Positions 9,158 to 16,692 of a stretch of 64,000 bases of DNA are shown here, one piece after another; the stretch's first letter is position 1, and each line of letters opens with the position of its first letter. Under the pieces are notes generated by a model, which saw only the letters and a program-made list of their open reading frames with translations, did no database searches and was not told where the DNA came from. The translations under genes and the position numbers were made by a program. Source of the stretch: JAJECS01 sp965198185 (GTDB lineage: Bacteria > Chloroflexota > UBA11872); assembly GCA_965198185.1 (NCBI GenBank), contig CBDAOU010000002.1, positions 620,001-684,000 on the forward strand, written 5' to 3'.

Positions 9158-9229
9158 CTGGGGAGGGAGGATTCGAACCTCCGAATCGCGGATCCAAAAT
9201 CCGCTGCCTTACCCCTTGGCTACTCCCCA
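9158..9229 (-). tRNA. tRNA-Gln (anticodon TTG)
   Basis: The 72-base gene folds as a complete cloverleaf on the minus strand. The acceptor stem TGGGGAG pairs perfectly with CTCCCCA, and the discriminator base is G. The anticodon stem GCGGA/TCCGC encloses the loop TTTTGGA, giving anticodon TTG, which reads CAA and, by wobble, CAG. The T arm is GGAGG-TTCGAAT-CCTCC. The 3' CCA is not encoded (the genome reads CCG there), so it must be added by a nucleotidyltransferase. It stands alone between ispE and glmU. Confidence 0.95.
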
Positions 9230-9238
9230 TCCAGGTTC

Positions 9239-9267
9239 AGCGTAGAGATCGGATAACAATGGGTCAA
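9239..9267 (-). promoter_or_regulatory. Candidate sigma-70-type promoter of tRNA-Gln
   Basis: Reading the minus strand, a -35 box TTGACC (9262-9267) is followed by a 17-base spacer and a -10-like box TACGCT (9239-9244). The predicted transcription start falls at about 9231-9232, two or three bases before the mature tRNA 5' end. The -35 box is strong and the -10 box is weak (3 of 6), but the spacing and position fit well. Confidence 0.45.
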
Positions 9268-9287
9268 CGGATGCCGTCCCGCACTTG

Positions 9288-10142
9288 CTACGCGTCGGCA
9301 GCCGGGCGAAAGCGGGTGAGGTGTGCCCAGTGGCCGGCGACTCGCCCGCGCTCGACGGCATCCTCGGCAGCTACAGCGTCGGTAAACAGCCCGAAACAGG
9401 TGGCGCCGCTGCCGGCCATCACCGCCGGACGGGCGCCCGCCGCGTGCAGTTCCGCGAGGATGTCGCCGACGACCGGCGCCCGCCGCGATGCAGCCGGCGT
9501 GAGGTCGTTGCGCATTGCGTCTGCCGGCAGCTCGCCCGCAGCAATCGCACGGGCAAGATTCATCGTTCGCTTGCCGTCGCTCCACTCAGATGACCGCAAC
9601 TCCGCATAGACATCGGCGGTTTTTAGCGCAATGTCCGGTCGCACTAGCACGACATGCCGCATCGGGGCCGGCGGCAGCTGGCGCAGGACTTCGCCGCGAC
9701 CGGTGGCCAGCGCCGTTCCGCCGCGTACCAGAAACGGCACGTCGGAGCCCAGTGCGGCTGCGATCTGCACGAGACGCGAATGGTCGACGTCAGCACCCCA
9801 AAGTTGGTTCAGGGCCGCGAGTACCGCGGCTGCGTCGGCGCTGCCGCCCCCCAAGCCGGCGGCCGCCGGAGTGCACTTCTCGACGCTGACGTGCGCGCCG
9901 GACTCTACGCCGAGCGTCCGACGCAGCAGATGCGCCGCGCGCAGAGCCAGGTCGTCCTCCGGCGACAGGCCTGGAAGGGATGGCCGACCGGTAACGGTTG
10001 GAGCGGATTCCACGCTCACTTCGTCCGCAAGCTCCAGCGTTTGCATCACCGTCACCAGCTCGTGATACCCGTCCGGCCGGCGGCCGGTGACCTGCAATCC
10101 GAGGTTGATCTTGGCCGGGGCCGCTCGCGTGAGGCGGCGCAC
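9288..10142 (-). CDS. ispE: 4-diphosphocytidyl-2-C-methyl-D-erythritol kinase
   Basis: IspE phosphorylates CDP-methylerythritol in the MEP pathway of isoprenoid synthesis. It is a GHMP-family kinase of 284 residues, the normal size. The N-terminus APAKINLGLQVTGRRPDGYH is the family signature. The ATP-binding GHMP motif is PAAAGLGGGSADAAAVLAAL near residues 91-110, and the C-terminal motif MAGSGATCFGLF is present. The start is a GTG at 10140-10142, 3 bases after the ybeY stop, which suggests coupling to ybeY. The product ultimately supplies undecaprenyl phosphate for cell-wall lipid carriers. Confidence 0.94.
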   Translation of the reverse strand: MRRLTRAAPAKINLGLQVTGRRPDGYHELVTVMQTLELADEVSVESAPTVTGRPSLPGLSPEDDLALRAAHLLRRTLGVESGAHVSVEKCTPAAAGLGGGSADAAAVLAALNQLWGADVDHSRLVQIAAALGSDVPFLVRGGTALATGRGEVLRQLPPAPMRHVVLVRPDIALKTADVYAELRSSEWSDGKRTMNLARAIAAGELPADAMRNDLTPAASRRAPVVGDILAELHAAGARPAVMAGSGATCFGLFTDAVAAEDAVERGRVAGHWAHLTRFRPAADA

Positions 10143-10145
10143 CGT

Positions 10146-10613
10146 CTAGGCGGCCGCGGTCTGGTCGCGTGTCAGCCCGATGGAGGCCAGGATCCGCTCC
10201 TCGAGATGCCGCATGCGCCGGTGGTCCGGCGCGTTGTCGTGCGCATGGCCGGCGAAGTGAAGGAGGGCATGGGTGATGAGATAGGCGAACTCGCGCTCCG
10301 GGCCGTGGCCGTGCGCCTGCCCCTGGCTAACGACTCGCTCATACGAGAGCGCCACGTCCCCCATGGTCTCGGAGTCGGAACCAGGCGCGGTGGCGTCGGG
10401 CGGGAAGGCGAGCACGTCTGTCGGTTGGTCGACGTTGCGAAACTGCCGGTTCAGCCGGCGCATTTCGGCATCGCTGCAGATTCTCAGCACAACCGTGCCC
10501 CGCAAATCGCCGGCGCCGGCCACTGCCGTTGCGACCCGCGCCGCCAGTGCGCGCATGGGTTCGGTCAATTCGTGTGCGTCGACCAGCTCCAGCGTCAGCG
10601 CCGTTTGGGTCAC
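10146..10613 (-). CDS. ybeY: Endoribonuclease YbeY (rRNA maturation factor)
   Basis: YbeY is a single-strand endoribonuclease needed for 16S rRNA 3' maturation and ribosome quality control. The 155 residues carry the zinc-binding motif as THALLHFAGHAHDNAPDH (residues ~113-130), with three histidines in the H-x3-H-x5-H pattern, slightly spaced out compared with the usual HGxLHLxGYDH. Upstream are the family hallmarks MRRLNRQFRNVDQPTDVLAFP. The GTG start overlaps the stop of the preceding YqeY gene by GTGA (10610-10613). YbeY, YqeY and S21 together form a small ribosome-related run. Confidence 0.93.
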   Translation of the reverse strand: MTQTALTLELVDAHELTEPMRALAARVATAVAGAGDLRGTVVLRICSDAEMRRLNRQFRNVDQPTDVLAFPPDATAPGSDSETMGDVALSYERVVSQGQAHGHGPEREFAYLITHALLHFAGHAHDNAPDHRRMRHLEERILASIGLTRDQTAAA

Positions 10614-11065
10614 GAATCGATAAGCAGGGCGCGCACCGTCGCGCTCACGGCCTTGCCGTCCACGGTGCCCTGCGCGCGCAGGCGGGCCATCAGCGGTCCC
10701 ATCACGCGGCCCATGTCGCCCGGCCCGGAAGCGCCCGTGTCGTCGATGACGGCGCGTGCGGCAGCCTCGATGGCCGCTGCGTCTATTGCGGGCGGGAGAT
10801 ATGCGGCGATGACTTGGAGCTCCGCTTGCTCTTCCGCGGCTTTGTCCGCACGGCCGCCGGACTCATAAAGCTTGATTGCTTCTTCGCGCCGTCGCGCTTC
10901 GCGGGCGAGCACGGCGCGGACCAGATCGTCGTCGGCGTCCTGCTGATTGTCCTTGGCCTCGTAGGCGATGGCCGACCGGAGCGTCCGCAGCAGTCGCACG
11001 CGCGGCCGGTCGCCGCTGCGCAACGCGGACGTGAGATCGCCGGAGATTCGTTCGACCAAGCTCAT
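10610..11065 (-). CDS. GatB/YqeY domain protein
   Basis: This is a stand-alone YqeY protein of 151 residues, related to the tail domain of GatB, the tRNA-dependent amidotransferase subunit. Free-standing YqeY is thought to bind tRNA, but its role is not well defined. The sequence has the family features: LTSALRSGDRPRVRLLRTLRSAIAYEAKD, a central EEAIKLYESGGRADKAAEEQ segment, a helical IAAYLP region and a C-terminal MGRVMGPLMARLRAQGTVDG stretch. It lies immediately after rpsU, an association seen in many bacteria (rpsU-yqeY), and overlaps ybeY by 4 bases. Confidence 0.9.
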   Translation of the reverse strand: MSLVERISGDLTSALRSGDRPRVRLLRTLRSAIAYEAKDNQQDADDDLVRAVLAREARRREEAIKLYESGGRADKAAEEQAELQVIAAYLPPAIDAAAIEAAARAVIDDTGASGPGDMGRVMGPLMARLRAQGTVDGKAVSATVRALLIDS

Positions 11066-11105
11066 GCGGTGTATTGCGATGCGCCCATGCCGACGCGGAT
11101 TCGCG

Positions 11106-11321
11106 CTAGAGCGCCTGGCTCTCCGCCTGCATGGCCTTGAGCGCGGCGCGCCGGGCCTTGCGGCGCTTGGCCGCCGCCTTCTTCTTGCGCAGCACGCTGG
11201 GCTTGTCGAATGCGCTCCGCCGCCGAGACTCCGTAATAATGCCCTCTTGCTGCACCTTCTTGTTGAAGCGTCGCAGCGCGGCGTCGAAGCTCTCGTTGGC
11301 GCCTACGGTGATATGAACCAA
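11106..11321 (-). CDS. rpsU: 30S ribosomal protein S21
   Basis: S21 is a small basic protein of the 30S platform that helps base pairing between mRNA and the 16S 3' end. The mature sequence starts VHITVGANESFDAALRRFNK and continues with the basic RRRSAFDKPSVLRKKKAAAKR, for 71 residues in all. The frame is open further upstream, but homology starts exactly at a TTG codon (11319-11321) preceded by GAGGAGGAG with a 4-5 base spacer, so I choose TTG. Two RNA hairpins precede it (see the leader entry). yqeY and ybeY follow on the same strand. Confidence 0.92.
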   Translation of the reverse strand: MVHITVGANESFDAALRRFNKKVQQEGIITESRRRSAFDKPSVLRKKKAAAKRRKARRAALKAMQAESQAL

Positions 11322-11325
11322 GAAC

Positions 11326-11374
11326 TCCTCCTCGGCGTTTCCGCCAATAAAAGACCCGCCGCTTGGGCGGGCTT
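11326..11374 (-). promoter_or_regulatory. Structured leader of rpsU: terminator-like hairpin, tetraloop hairpin and strong SD
   Basis: On the minus strand three elements follow one another. First is a GC-rich hairpin (11352-11372: GCCCGCC, loop CAAGC, GGCGGGT) directly followed by TCTTTTATT, which looks like an intrinsic terminator. Second is GGCG-GAAA-CGCC (11334-11345), a GNRA tetraloop hairpin. Third is the ribosome site GAGGAGGAG (11326-11334), which abuts the tetraloop hairpin, then the TTG start of rpsU. A terminator so close upstream of a gene could simply end a transcript from upstream, or could act as an attenuator. No protein-binding site can be assigned from sequence alone. Confidence 0.5.
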
Positions 11375-11603
11375 CAGTCGGTCGCGAACAACGCCTGGGG
11401 GTATCGGAAAAGGTGCCTCCTGGCGACGCACAGCCAGTTCTGCCAGCCACCTCGCAGCAGCCCTCGCTATCTTAGGAGCCGGATGATTCATCGGTCAATG
11501 CAACCTTCCGTGCTGCGACACATTCCTAGTGGGCCGCGGAACGGCTGCCAGCCCTCAGGTGGGCGCGCAGCCTGTTCCGGTCGTCGGCAGGTGAGCTGGG
11601 AGT

Positions 11604-11768
11604 GGATTCCCGCTTTCGGAGACCTTTGCATAGATGGTCGACATCCCACGCCCGACCCCCGGATCACCCTCACCCTAGCCCTCTCCCTTCAAGGGCGAGG
11701 GAACCCGGCCTGCTCTCCAATCTCCACTGGAGGAGTTACGCAAAGGTCTCCATTCGCGGGAATGACGG
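11604..11768. repeat. Palindromic repeat split by a ~135-bp MITE-like insert
   Basis: The outer halves are GGATTCCCGCTTTC (11604-11617) and TTCGCGGGAATGACGG (11753-11768). The insert (11618-11752) has near-perfect terminal inverted repeats: GGAGACCTTTGCATAG on the left, and TTACGCAAAGGTCTCC on the right. TTC occurs on both sides of the insert. Removing the insert and one TTC restores ATTCCCGC-TTTC-GCGGGAAT, a perfect hairpin of a kind commonly dispersed in bacterial genomes. The insert has no room for a transposase. Inside it is a second hairpin at 11679-11701. Confidence 0.6.
11679..11701. repeat. Hairpin repeat inside the insert
   Basis: CCCTCTCCC, loop TTCAA, GGGCGAGGG pair over nine positions with a single mismatch. 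The preceding TCACCCTCACCCTAGC resembles a widespread intergenic repeat type. No T-run follows on either strand, so I do not call it a terminator. Confidence 0.55.
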
Positions 11769-11817
11769 ACCTTGGGTGTCCCACCCCTCGTTCTCCAGCA
11801 TCACGCGTGGGCGTCTC

Positions 11818-12855
11818 GTGACCGACGTGAACTGGCTGGCGCTGGCCATCGGGGCGCCGCTGGCGCTCCTGCTCACGCTGGCGATTCGCACGCTGGCCCG
11901 CCGGCGCGGGTGGATGCACCAGCCGGGGCCGGATCGGATCCACGCCAAGCCCGTGCCTCGGCTGGGCGGGATGGCGATGTACGCGGCCTTCGTCATCGTG
12001 GCGCTGGTGGTGGCGCATCCCTACGATCTCGCACTGGCCGGTCTGCTCGGCGGCGCGACGGTGATCGCCGTCGTGATGCTCGTCGACGACATCCGCGGGC
12101 TGCGTCCCCGAGACAAGTTCTTGGCCCAGCTATTGGCCGCGGCCATTCCGCTGGCCAGCGGCATTCGCATCGACGCGGTGAGCAACCCGCTCGGCGGCGT
12201 GATCGAACTGCCGCTGGTGGTGGTGGTGCCATTCACCTTGTTTTGGATTGTCGGCATGATGAACGCCATCAATTTCACGGACGGTCAGGACGGGCTGGCG
12301 AGCGGCGTTTCAACGATTGCCGCCCTGGTGCTTGTGGTGCTTTCCAGCCGCCTGGGGCTGCCCGACGTGGCGACGCTTGCGCTGGCGCTCGCGGCCGTGT
12401 CGCTGGGGTTTCTGCCGCTCAACTTCTACCCCGCGAGCATCATCATGGGCGACAGCGGCTCGCACTTTCTGGGATTCAGCCTGGCGGTGATCGCGATTCT
12501 CGGTCCAGCAAAGATCGCGACGGCGATGCTCGTGCTTGGCGTGCCGATCCTGGAAGTCGCCTGGTCCATCGTGCGTCGGGTGGCGCAGGGCGGGAGCATG
12601 AGCACCCGCGACGCGCGGCACCTGCACCATCGCCTGTGGGAGGCGGGTCTGGCACAGCCCGTGGTGGCGCTGTTCTACTACGTAGTGGCAGCCGGGCTGG
12701 GAGTCATTGCGCTTCTCGTGGAACGGGTGAACAAGGTCTACGCGTTTCTCGGCCTCATGGGCTTGTTGCTGCTGCTGCTGCTGGTGCTGGCGCGCCTGCC
12801 TCGCCGGCGGCTTATCGGGCGCCCCGTCGAGCCGCCGCGCATGGTTGAGCACTAA
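11818..12855 (+). CDS. Polyprenyl-phosphate GlcNAc-1-phosphate transferase (TagO/WecA/MraY family)
   Basis: This integral membrane enzyme transfers a sugar 1-phosphate, usually GlcNAc-1-P from UDP-GlcNAc, to undecaprenyl phosphate. That step starts synthesis of teichoic acid or other surface polysaccharides. The 345 residues contain about ten hydrophobic segments and all the family motifs: KPVPRLGG, the Mg-binding DD in LVDDIRGLRPRDK, NAINFTDGQDGLASG, MGDSGSHFLGF and the WecA-type ARHLHHRLWEAG. MraY itself would lack the HHRL form, so TagO/WecA is the better label. I chose the GTG at 11818-11820 because the frame upstream runs through the repeat element and has no homology; GTG 11827 is also possible. 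Confidence 0.9.
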   Translation: MTDVNWLALAIGAPLALLLTLAIRTLARRRGWMHQPGPDRIHAKPVPRLGGMAMYAAFVIVALVVAHPYDLALAGLLGGATVIAVVMLVDDIRGLRPRDKFLAQLLAAAIPLASGIRIDAVSNPLGGVIELPLVVVVPFTLFWIVGMMNAINFTDGQDGLASGVSTIAALVLVVLSSRLGLPDVATLALALAAVSLGFLPLNFYPASIIMGDSGSHFLGFSLAVIAILGPAKIATAMLVLGVPILEVAWSIVRRVAQGGSMSTRDARHLHHRLWEAGLAQPVVALFYYVVAAGLGVIALLVERVNKVYAFLGLMGLLLLLLLVLARLPRRRLIGRPVEPPRMVEH

Positions 12856-12894
12856 CCCTGTGATAGGTTTTATGGTGTCCATGGGAGACGCTGC

Positions 12895-13107
12895 ATGAAG
12901 CCCGAGATTCACCCTGACTACGTCGATTGCGCCGTCACATGCGCCTGCGGCAACAGCTTTACGACGCGCGCCACGGTTGCCACCATCAACGTTGACGTGT
13001 GCGCCGAGTGCCACCCGTTCTTCACGGGGCAGCAGCGACTGGTCGACACCGCCGGCCAGGTGGAGCGGTTCGAGCGACGCCGCAGGCGAGCGCGCGTCGA
13101 GGCCTAG
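12895..13107 (+). CDS. rpmE: 50S ribosomal protein L31, zinc-binding form
   Basis: L31 is a small protein bridging the ribosomal subunits. The 70 residues begin MKPEIHPDYVDCAVTCACGN, the classic L31 start. Cysteines in CAVTCACG and VCAECHPF form the zinc ribbon of the C+ type, which is replaced by a zinc-free paralogue under zinc limitation in many bacteria; no such paralogue is in the window. The end is basic (RFERRRRRAR). The gene is followed by the DUF1385 gene and prfA, the usual rpmE-DUF1385-prfA-prmC order. Confidence 0.95.
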   Translation: MKPEIHPDYVDCAVTCACGNSFTTRATVATINVDVCAECHPFFTGQQRLVDTAGQVERFERRRRRARVEA

Positions 13108-13163
13108 CGACGGATACGCGGCGCCTGCGCCGTGATCCCACCGCAGAAAGATCGACGGCAGAC

Positions 13164-14123
13164 GTGACGGCGGCTGACGCGCAAAGCAACGAGCTGCGCA
13201 TCAACTACGGCGGCCAAGCCGTGCTCGAGGGCGTGATGATGCGCGGCCGCAAAGCGCTGGCAACGGCGGTGCGGCACCCCGCGGGACATATCGTGCTGCG
13301 GGCGGATACGCTCGACCCCGACCGGCTCTCGCAGCGCCTGCGCCGCGCCTATTTCTTGCGTGGGGTCGTGGCGGTGTGGGAAATGCTCGTCATCGGCATG
13401 CGGTCGCTCAGCTTCTCGGCGCGCGTGCAGATGGCCGAGGCCGACGGCTCCGAAACCGAGGACGATGAATCCTCGGCCTACGTCACCGGCAGCCTGGTGT
13501 TCGGCTTGGCGCTCGGGGTGGGGTTGTTCTTCGTCCTGCCGCTCGTGATCACCTCATTCGCGGATGCGAGTGTGGAGTCGGATCTCGTCAGCAACATCAT
13601 CGAAGGCGGCGTCAGGCTGGCGGTGTTCATCGCCTATCTCCTCGGCATCGGCTTTCTGCCCGACATTCGGCGGGTCTGGATGTATCACGGCGCCGAGCAC
13701 AAGACCATCAATGCCCTGGAGGCCGGCGAGCGCCTCACGACCGCCAACGTGCAGCGGCAGAGCTTGGCGCATCCGCGCTGCGGCACGGCGTTTCTGGTGA
13801 TGCTGGTGGTGATTTCGATCATTGTGTTCGCGTTTCTCGGACGGCCGCCCTTCGTGCTGCGCGTCCTGTCGCGCATCGCGTTGCTGCCGATCATCGCGGG
13901 CGTGGGATTCGAGCTCATCATGCTGACGGCGCGGTATCGATCGAATCTGTTGGCGCGGCTCGTCGCGGCGCCCGGCATGTGGGTGCAGCGCTTGACGACC
14001 CGCGAGCCCGATGACGATCAGGTCGAGGTGGCGATTGCCGCCATGGATCGCGTGCTTGAGGACGAGGGCCAGCTAGCTTCGCTTCGGCCCCAAGATCAGC
14101 CGGTGGTTGTGCCGCATGCTTGA
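13164..14123 (+). CDS. DUF1385 (YqhQ-like) membrane protein
   Basis: This is a conserved membrane protein of unknown biochemical function, 319 residues. It begins with the family signature NYGGQAVLEGVMMRG, and the central RVWMYHGAEHKTINALEAGE holds two histidines plus acidic residues that look like a metal site. Four or more hydrophobic segments are present (LVFGLALGVGLFFVLPLVIT; LAVFIAYLLGIGFL; FLVMLVVISIIVFAFL). LAHPRCGTAFL is also typical. The frame is open upstream across rpmE, but the GTG at 13164 places the start just before the conserved region. It sits between rpmE and prfA as in many Gram-positive genomes, and its last 8 bases overlap prfA. Confidence 0.88.
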   Translation: MTAADAQSNELRINYGGQAVLEGVMMRGRKALATAVRHPAGHIVLRADTLDPDRLSQRLRRAYFLRGVVAVWEMLVIGMRSLSFSARVQMAEADGSETEDDESSAYVTGSLVFGLALGVGLFFVLPLVITSFADASVESDLVSNIIEGGVRLAVFIAYLLGIGFLPDIRRVWMYHGAEHKTINALEAGERLTTANVQRQSLAHPRCGTAFLVMLVVISIIVFAFLGRPPFVLRVLSRIALLPIIAGVGFELIMLTARYRSNLLARLVAAPGMWVQRLTTREPDDDQVEVAIAAMDRVLEDEGQLASLRPQDQPVVVPHA

Positions 14124-15183
14124 CCGACTTGACGTGCTGCACGCGCGCTCCGAAGAGATCACGACCAAGCTGGCCGATCCCGCGGTGACGAGCGATCTGG
14201 CTCAGCTTGCGGCGCTGTCGAAGGAGCTTTCGCGTCTCACGCCGCTGGTTCGTCTGCGCGAGCGATGGCTGGCAGCGACGGACCGGATCGAGGAAGCGCG
14301 CGAGCTCGTCGATTCGCCGGATTCCGAGCTCGCCGAACTGGCCGCCGAAGAACTGGTGGCGGCCGAGGAGGAGCTGAGCGAGATTGACGACGCCGTGCGG
14401 GAGCGGCTTGTGGGCCGGGATCCCGACGATGCCCGCAACGCCATCGTCGAGTTGCGCGCCGGCACCGGCGGTGACGAAGCCGGTCTGTTCGCCAAGGAGC
14501 TGCTGCGGATGTACGTCCGCCTGGCCGAGCGACGCCGCCTGCGCACCGAGGTGATGTCGACGAACGAGACGGGCATCGGCGGCCTCAAGGAGGGGGTGCT
14601 GCGGATCGTCGGCGAGGGCGCCTACGGGATCTTTCGGCACGAGAGCGGCGTTCACCGCGTGCAACGCGTCCCGGTGACGGAAGCGAGCGGGCGCCTCCAC
14701 ACGTCGGCCGCCAGCGTTGCCGTGCTGCCGGAGGCCGATGCCATCGAGCTGAAAATTCCCGACGCGGATATCCGCGTGGACGTGTTTCGTTCGAGCGGCC
14801 ACGGCGGTCAGAGCGTGAACACCACCGACTCCGCCGTGCGGGTGACCCACTTGCCCACGGGCACGGCCGTCAGCATGCAGGACGAGAAATCACAGCTGCA
14901 GAATCGGGCCAAGGCCATGGCGATCCTGCGCGCCCGCTTGCTGCAGGCGGAACGCGAGCGCCAGGCCGCGGAGCGCGGCGAGTTGCGACGGGGCCAGATC
15001 GGCTCGGGCGACCGCAGCGAAAAGATCCGCACCTATAACTTCCCGCAAGATCGCGTCACGGATCACCGGATCGGAGTCACGCAGCACAATCTGGACGGGA
15101 TCCTTGACGGCGACCTGGATCGATTGATCGATGCCTTGCAAGCTCGCGCGGCGGAGGAGCGGGTCAAGGCTGCCGTGCACTGA
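14116..15183 (+). CDS. prfA: Peptide chain release factor 1
   Basis: RF1 recognises UAA and UAG and triggers peptide release. The 355 residues are normal. The catalytic GGQ is at residues 230-232 within SSGHGGQSVNTTDSAVR. The stop-codon reading tripeptide appears as PVT in HRVQRVPVTEASGRLHTSAA, where most RF1 proteins have PAT; RF2 would have SPF. The ending EKIRTYNFPQDRVTDHRI is typical. The ATG at 14116 overlaps the end of the DUF1385 gene by 8 bases. prmC, which methylates the GGQ glutamine, follows directly and overlaps the 3' end. Confidence 0.96.
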   Translation: MLDRLDVLHARSEEITTKLADPAVTSDLAQLAALSKELSRLTPLVRLRERWLAATDRIEEARELVDSPDSELAELAAEELVAAEEELSEIDDAVRERLVGRDPDDARNAIVELRAGTGGDEAGLFAKELLRMYVRLAERRRLRTEVMSTNETGIGGLKEGVLRIVGEGAYGIFRHESGVHRVQRVPVTEASGRLHTSAASVAVLPEADAIELKIPDADIRVDVFRSSGHGGQSVNTTDSAVRVTHLPTGTAVSMQDEKSQLQNRAKAMAILRARLLQAERERQAAERGELRRGQIGSGDRSEKIRTYNFPQDRVTDHRIGVTQHNLDGILDGDLDRLIDALQARAAEERVKAAVH

Positions 15184-16039
15184 GACCAAGCCGCGGACCG
15201 TCGACGCGTGTCGGCGACAGGCCGTGAGCCAGTTGCTCGCGGCAGGCGTCGAAACACCGCTGCTTGACGCCAACGTGCTGCTGGGTGAGGCATTGGATGT
15301 GGACCCGGCTCGGATTCCCCTCTGTGGCGAGCGGCGCTTGACGGTTGGCCAATCCCGTCGCTTTGAGGCGATGGTGGAGCGACGGGCGGCGCGCGAGCCG
15401 GTGGCATACATCGTCGGACGCAAGGCGTTTGCGAACGGCTCAATCCAAACGACCCCGGCTGTGCTCGTGCCGCGCCCCGAGACCGAGACGCTGGTGGCGG
15501 CGACGCTTGCGGCGGCGCGGGAGCTGCGGCCGCGCGCCCTGATCGACGTGGGCACGGGGTCGGGCGCGGTGGCGCTGGCATTGGCCCGCGCGATGCCGGA
15601 AATGCTGGTGGTTGCCGGCGACGTGTCCCCCAAGGCGCTGAGCGTCGCTCGGCGCAACGTCGATGCCTGGAAGCTCGGCGCTCGGGTGCATTTGGTGCGG
15701 GCCGATGGACTGCGCGCGGTTCACCCGTCAGGGACGGTAGTTGCCGCCAACCTTCCGTACGTTCCATCCGCCATTCTCTCCACGCTGGAGCCCGAAGTCT
15801 CGAAGTGGGAGCCGCGCCAGGCCCTGGACGGCGGAACCGACGGACTTGCTGCCGTCCGGCGGCTCATGCGTCAATGCGCTCGAACCCAACCGCTTGCCTT
15901 GCTGCTCGAAGTGGCCCATGACCAGCGCGTACGAGTTTCTGCCCTGGCCGCGGCTGCGGGCTTCGCCTGTCATGCGGTGCACCGAGACCTTGCGGGGTTT
16001 GCGCGAGTGCTCGACTTCCGCCCGATAGGCGCCCGGTGA
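15131..16039 (+). CDS. prmC: Release factor glutamine N5-methyltransferase PrmC
   Basis: PrmC methylates the glutamine of the GGQ motif of release factors, using S-adenosylmethionine. The N-terminal helical domain (QLLAAGVETPLLDANVLLGE) and the AdoMet-binding ALIDVGTGSGAVALALARAM are clear, as is the preceding VLVPRPETETLV. The catalytic motif, normally NPPY, reads NLPY (VAANLPYVP), a known variation in the family. The start is uncertain: the ATG at 15131 overlaps prfA by 53 bases, and a GTG at 15224 would cut into the first helix. The last four bases overlap gmk (GTGA). Pairing with prfA supports the assignment. Confidence 0.93.
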   Translation: MPCKLARRRSGSRLPCTETKPRTVDACRRQAVSQLLAAGVETPLLDANVLLGEALDVDPARIPLCGERRLTVGQSRRFEAMVERRAAREPVAYIVGRKAFANGSIQTTPAVLVPRPETETLVAATLAAARELRPRALIDVGTGSGAVALALARAMPEMLVVAGDVSPKALSVARRNVDAWKLGARVHLVRADGLRAVHPSGTVVAANLPYVPSAILSTLEPEVSKWEPRQALDGGTDGLAAVRRLMRQCARTQPLALLLEVAHDQRVRVSALAAAAGFACHAVHRDLAGFARVLDFRPIGAR

Positions 16040-16692
16040 GTCGGGACGCCGCGCCTCCGCCGCGGGGTCTGCTCTTTCTGGTGACGGCGCCGACGGCGGC
16101 GGGGAAGGACAGCGTGCTGCGCACGCTGCGGCGCCGCGGCGTGGACCTGACCTGGGCGACGACGGCGGTCACGCGGGGCCCGCGGGCGGGAGAAGTTGAA
16201 GGCCGCGACCACTTCTTTCTCGAGCCAGCCGAGTTTGAAGCGCGCCGGCGCGCCGGGTGGTTTCTCGAGACCGCGCGGGTATACGGACGGCTCTACGGCA
16301 CGCCGCTGCATCAAGTCCGGGAACCGCTTGAGGCCGGAGAAGACGTGGTGCTGCGGCTCGACGTGCAGGGCGCGCGCGTGTTGCAGCGCCTGGCGCCGCC
16401 GGCCATTGTGATCTTCATCGAGCCGCCGTCGGTCGAGGAGGCGATGCGGCGCATCAGAGAACGCGGGACCGAGTCGCCGGAGGAGGCCGAGCGGCGACTG
16501 CAGGCCATGCGTGACTTTGAGTTGGATTTTGCCCGGCAGGCCGACTATCGCGTGCCCAACGCCACGGGCGAGCTGGACGCCGCGGCGGACCAGGTGTGGG
16601 ACATCGTCGTGTCGGAGCGGCTGCGGGCCAATCCGCGGCGCGTGGACCCGGCGACCCTGCGTCCTTGGAGCGATCCTCCCGTCGAGCCGTGA
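16036..16692 (+). CDS. gmk: Guanylate kinase family protein
   Basis: The family phosphorylates GMP to GDP. The 218 residues show the guanylate-binding region well: TTAVTRGPRAGEVEGRDHFF, then EFEARRRAGWFLETARVYGRLYGTP and a LDVQGARVLQR segment. The P-loop reads TAPTAAGKDSV (residues 17-27), where the usual form is SGPSGVGKGT: the first and fourth glycines are alanines but GK and a following S remain. Activity is likely but the loop is unusual. The C-terminus VDPATLRPW is a small extension. Its position before priA matches the common gmk-priA-def-fmt order, although rpoZ and coaBC, usual in between, are absent. Confidence 0.88.
   Translation: MSRDAAPPPRGLLFLVTAPTAAGKDSVLRTLRRRGVDLTWATTAVTRGPRAGEVEGRDHFFLEPAEFEARRRAGWFLETARVYGRLYGTPLHQVREPLEAGEDVVLRLDVQGARVLQRLAPPAIVIFIEPPSVEEAMRRIRERGTESPEEAERRLQAMRDFELDFARQADYRVPNATGELDAAADQVWDIVVSERLRANPRRVDPATLRPWSDPPVEP

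Larger units (their letters stand above)
11374..11817. other. Non-coding stretch between rpsU and the TagO-like gene
   Basis: No supportable gene is present. In-frame extensions of rpsU (leftward) and of the glycosyltransferase (rightward) run into it but lack homology. The region between 11604 and 11768 is a mosaic of inverted repeats described separately. The remaining ~230 bases near rpsU must hold its promoter, but I cannot pick one convincingly. Confidence 0.6.

Noticed and set aside
11322..11450. N-terminal extension of S21
   Set aside because: The added residues include the leader hairpins and are absent from S21 proteins.
11602..11817. 5' extension of the TagO-like gene through the repeat element
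   Set aside because: The frame is open by chance across the inverted repeats. Homology begins after the GTG at 11818.
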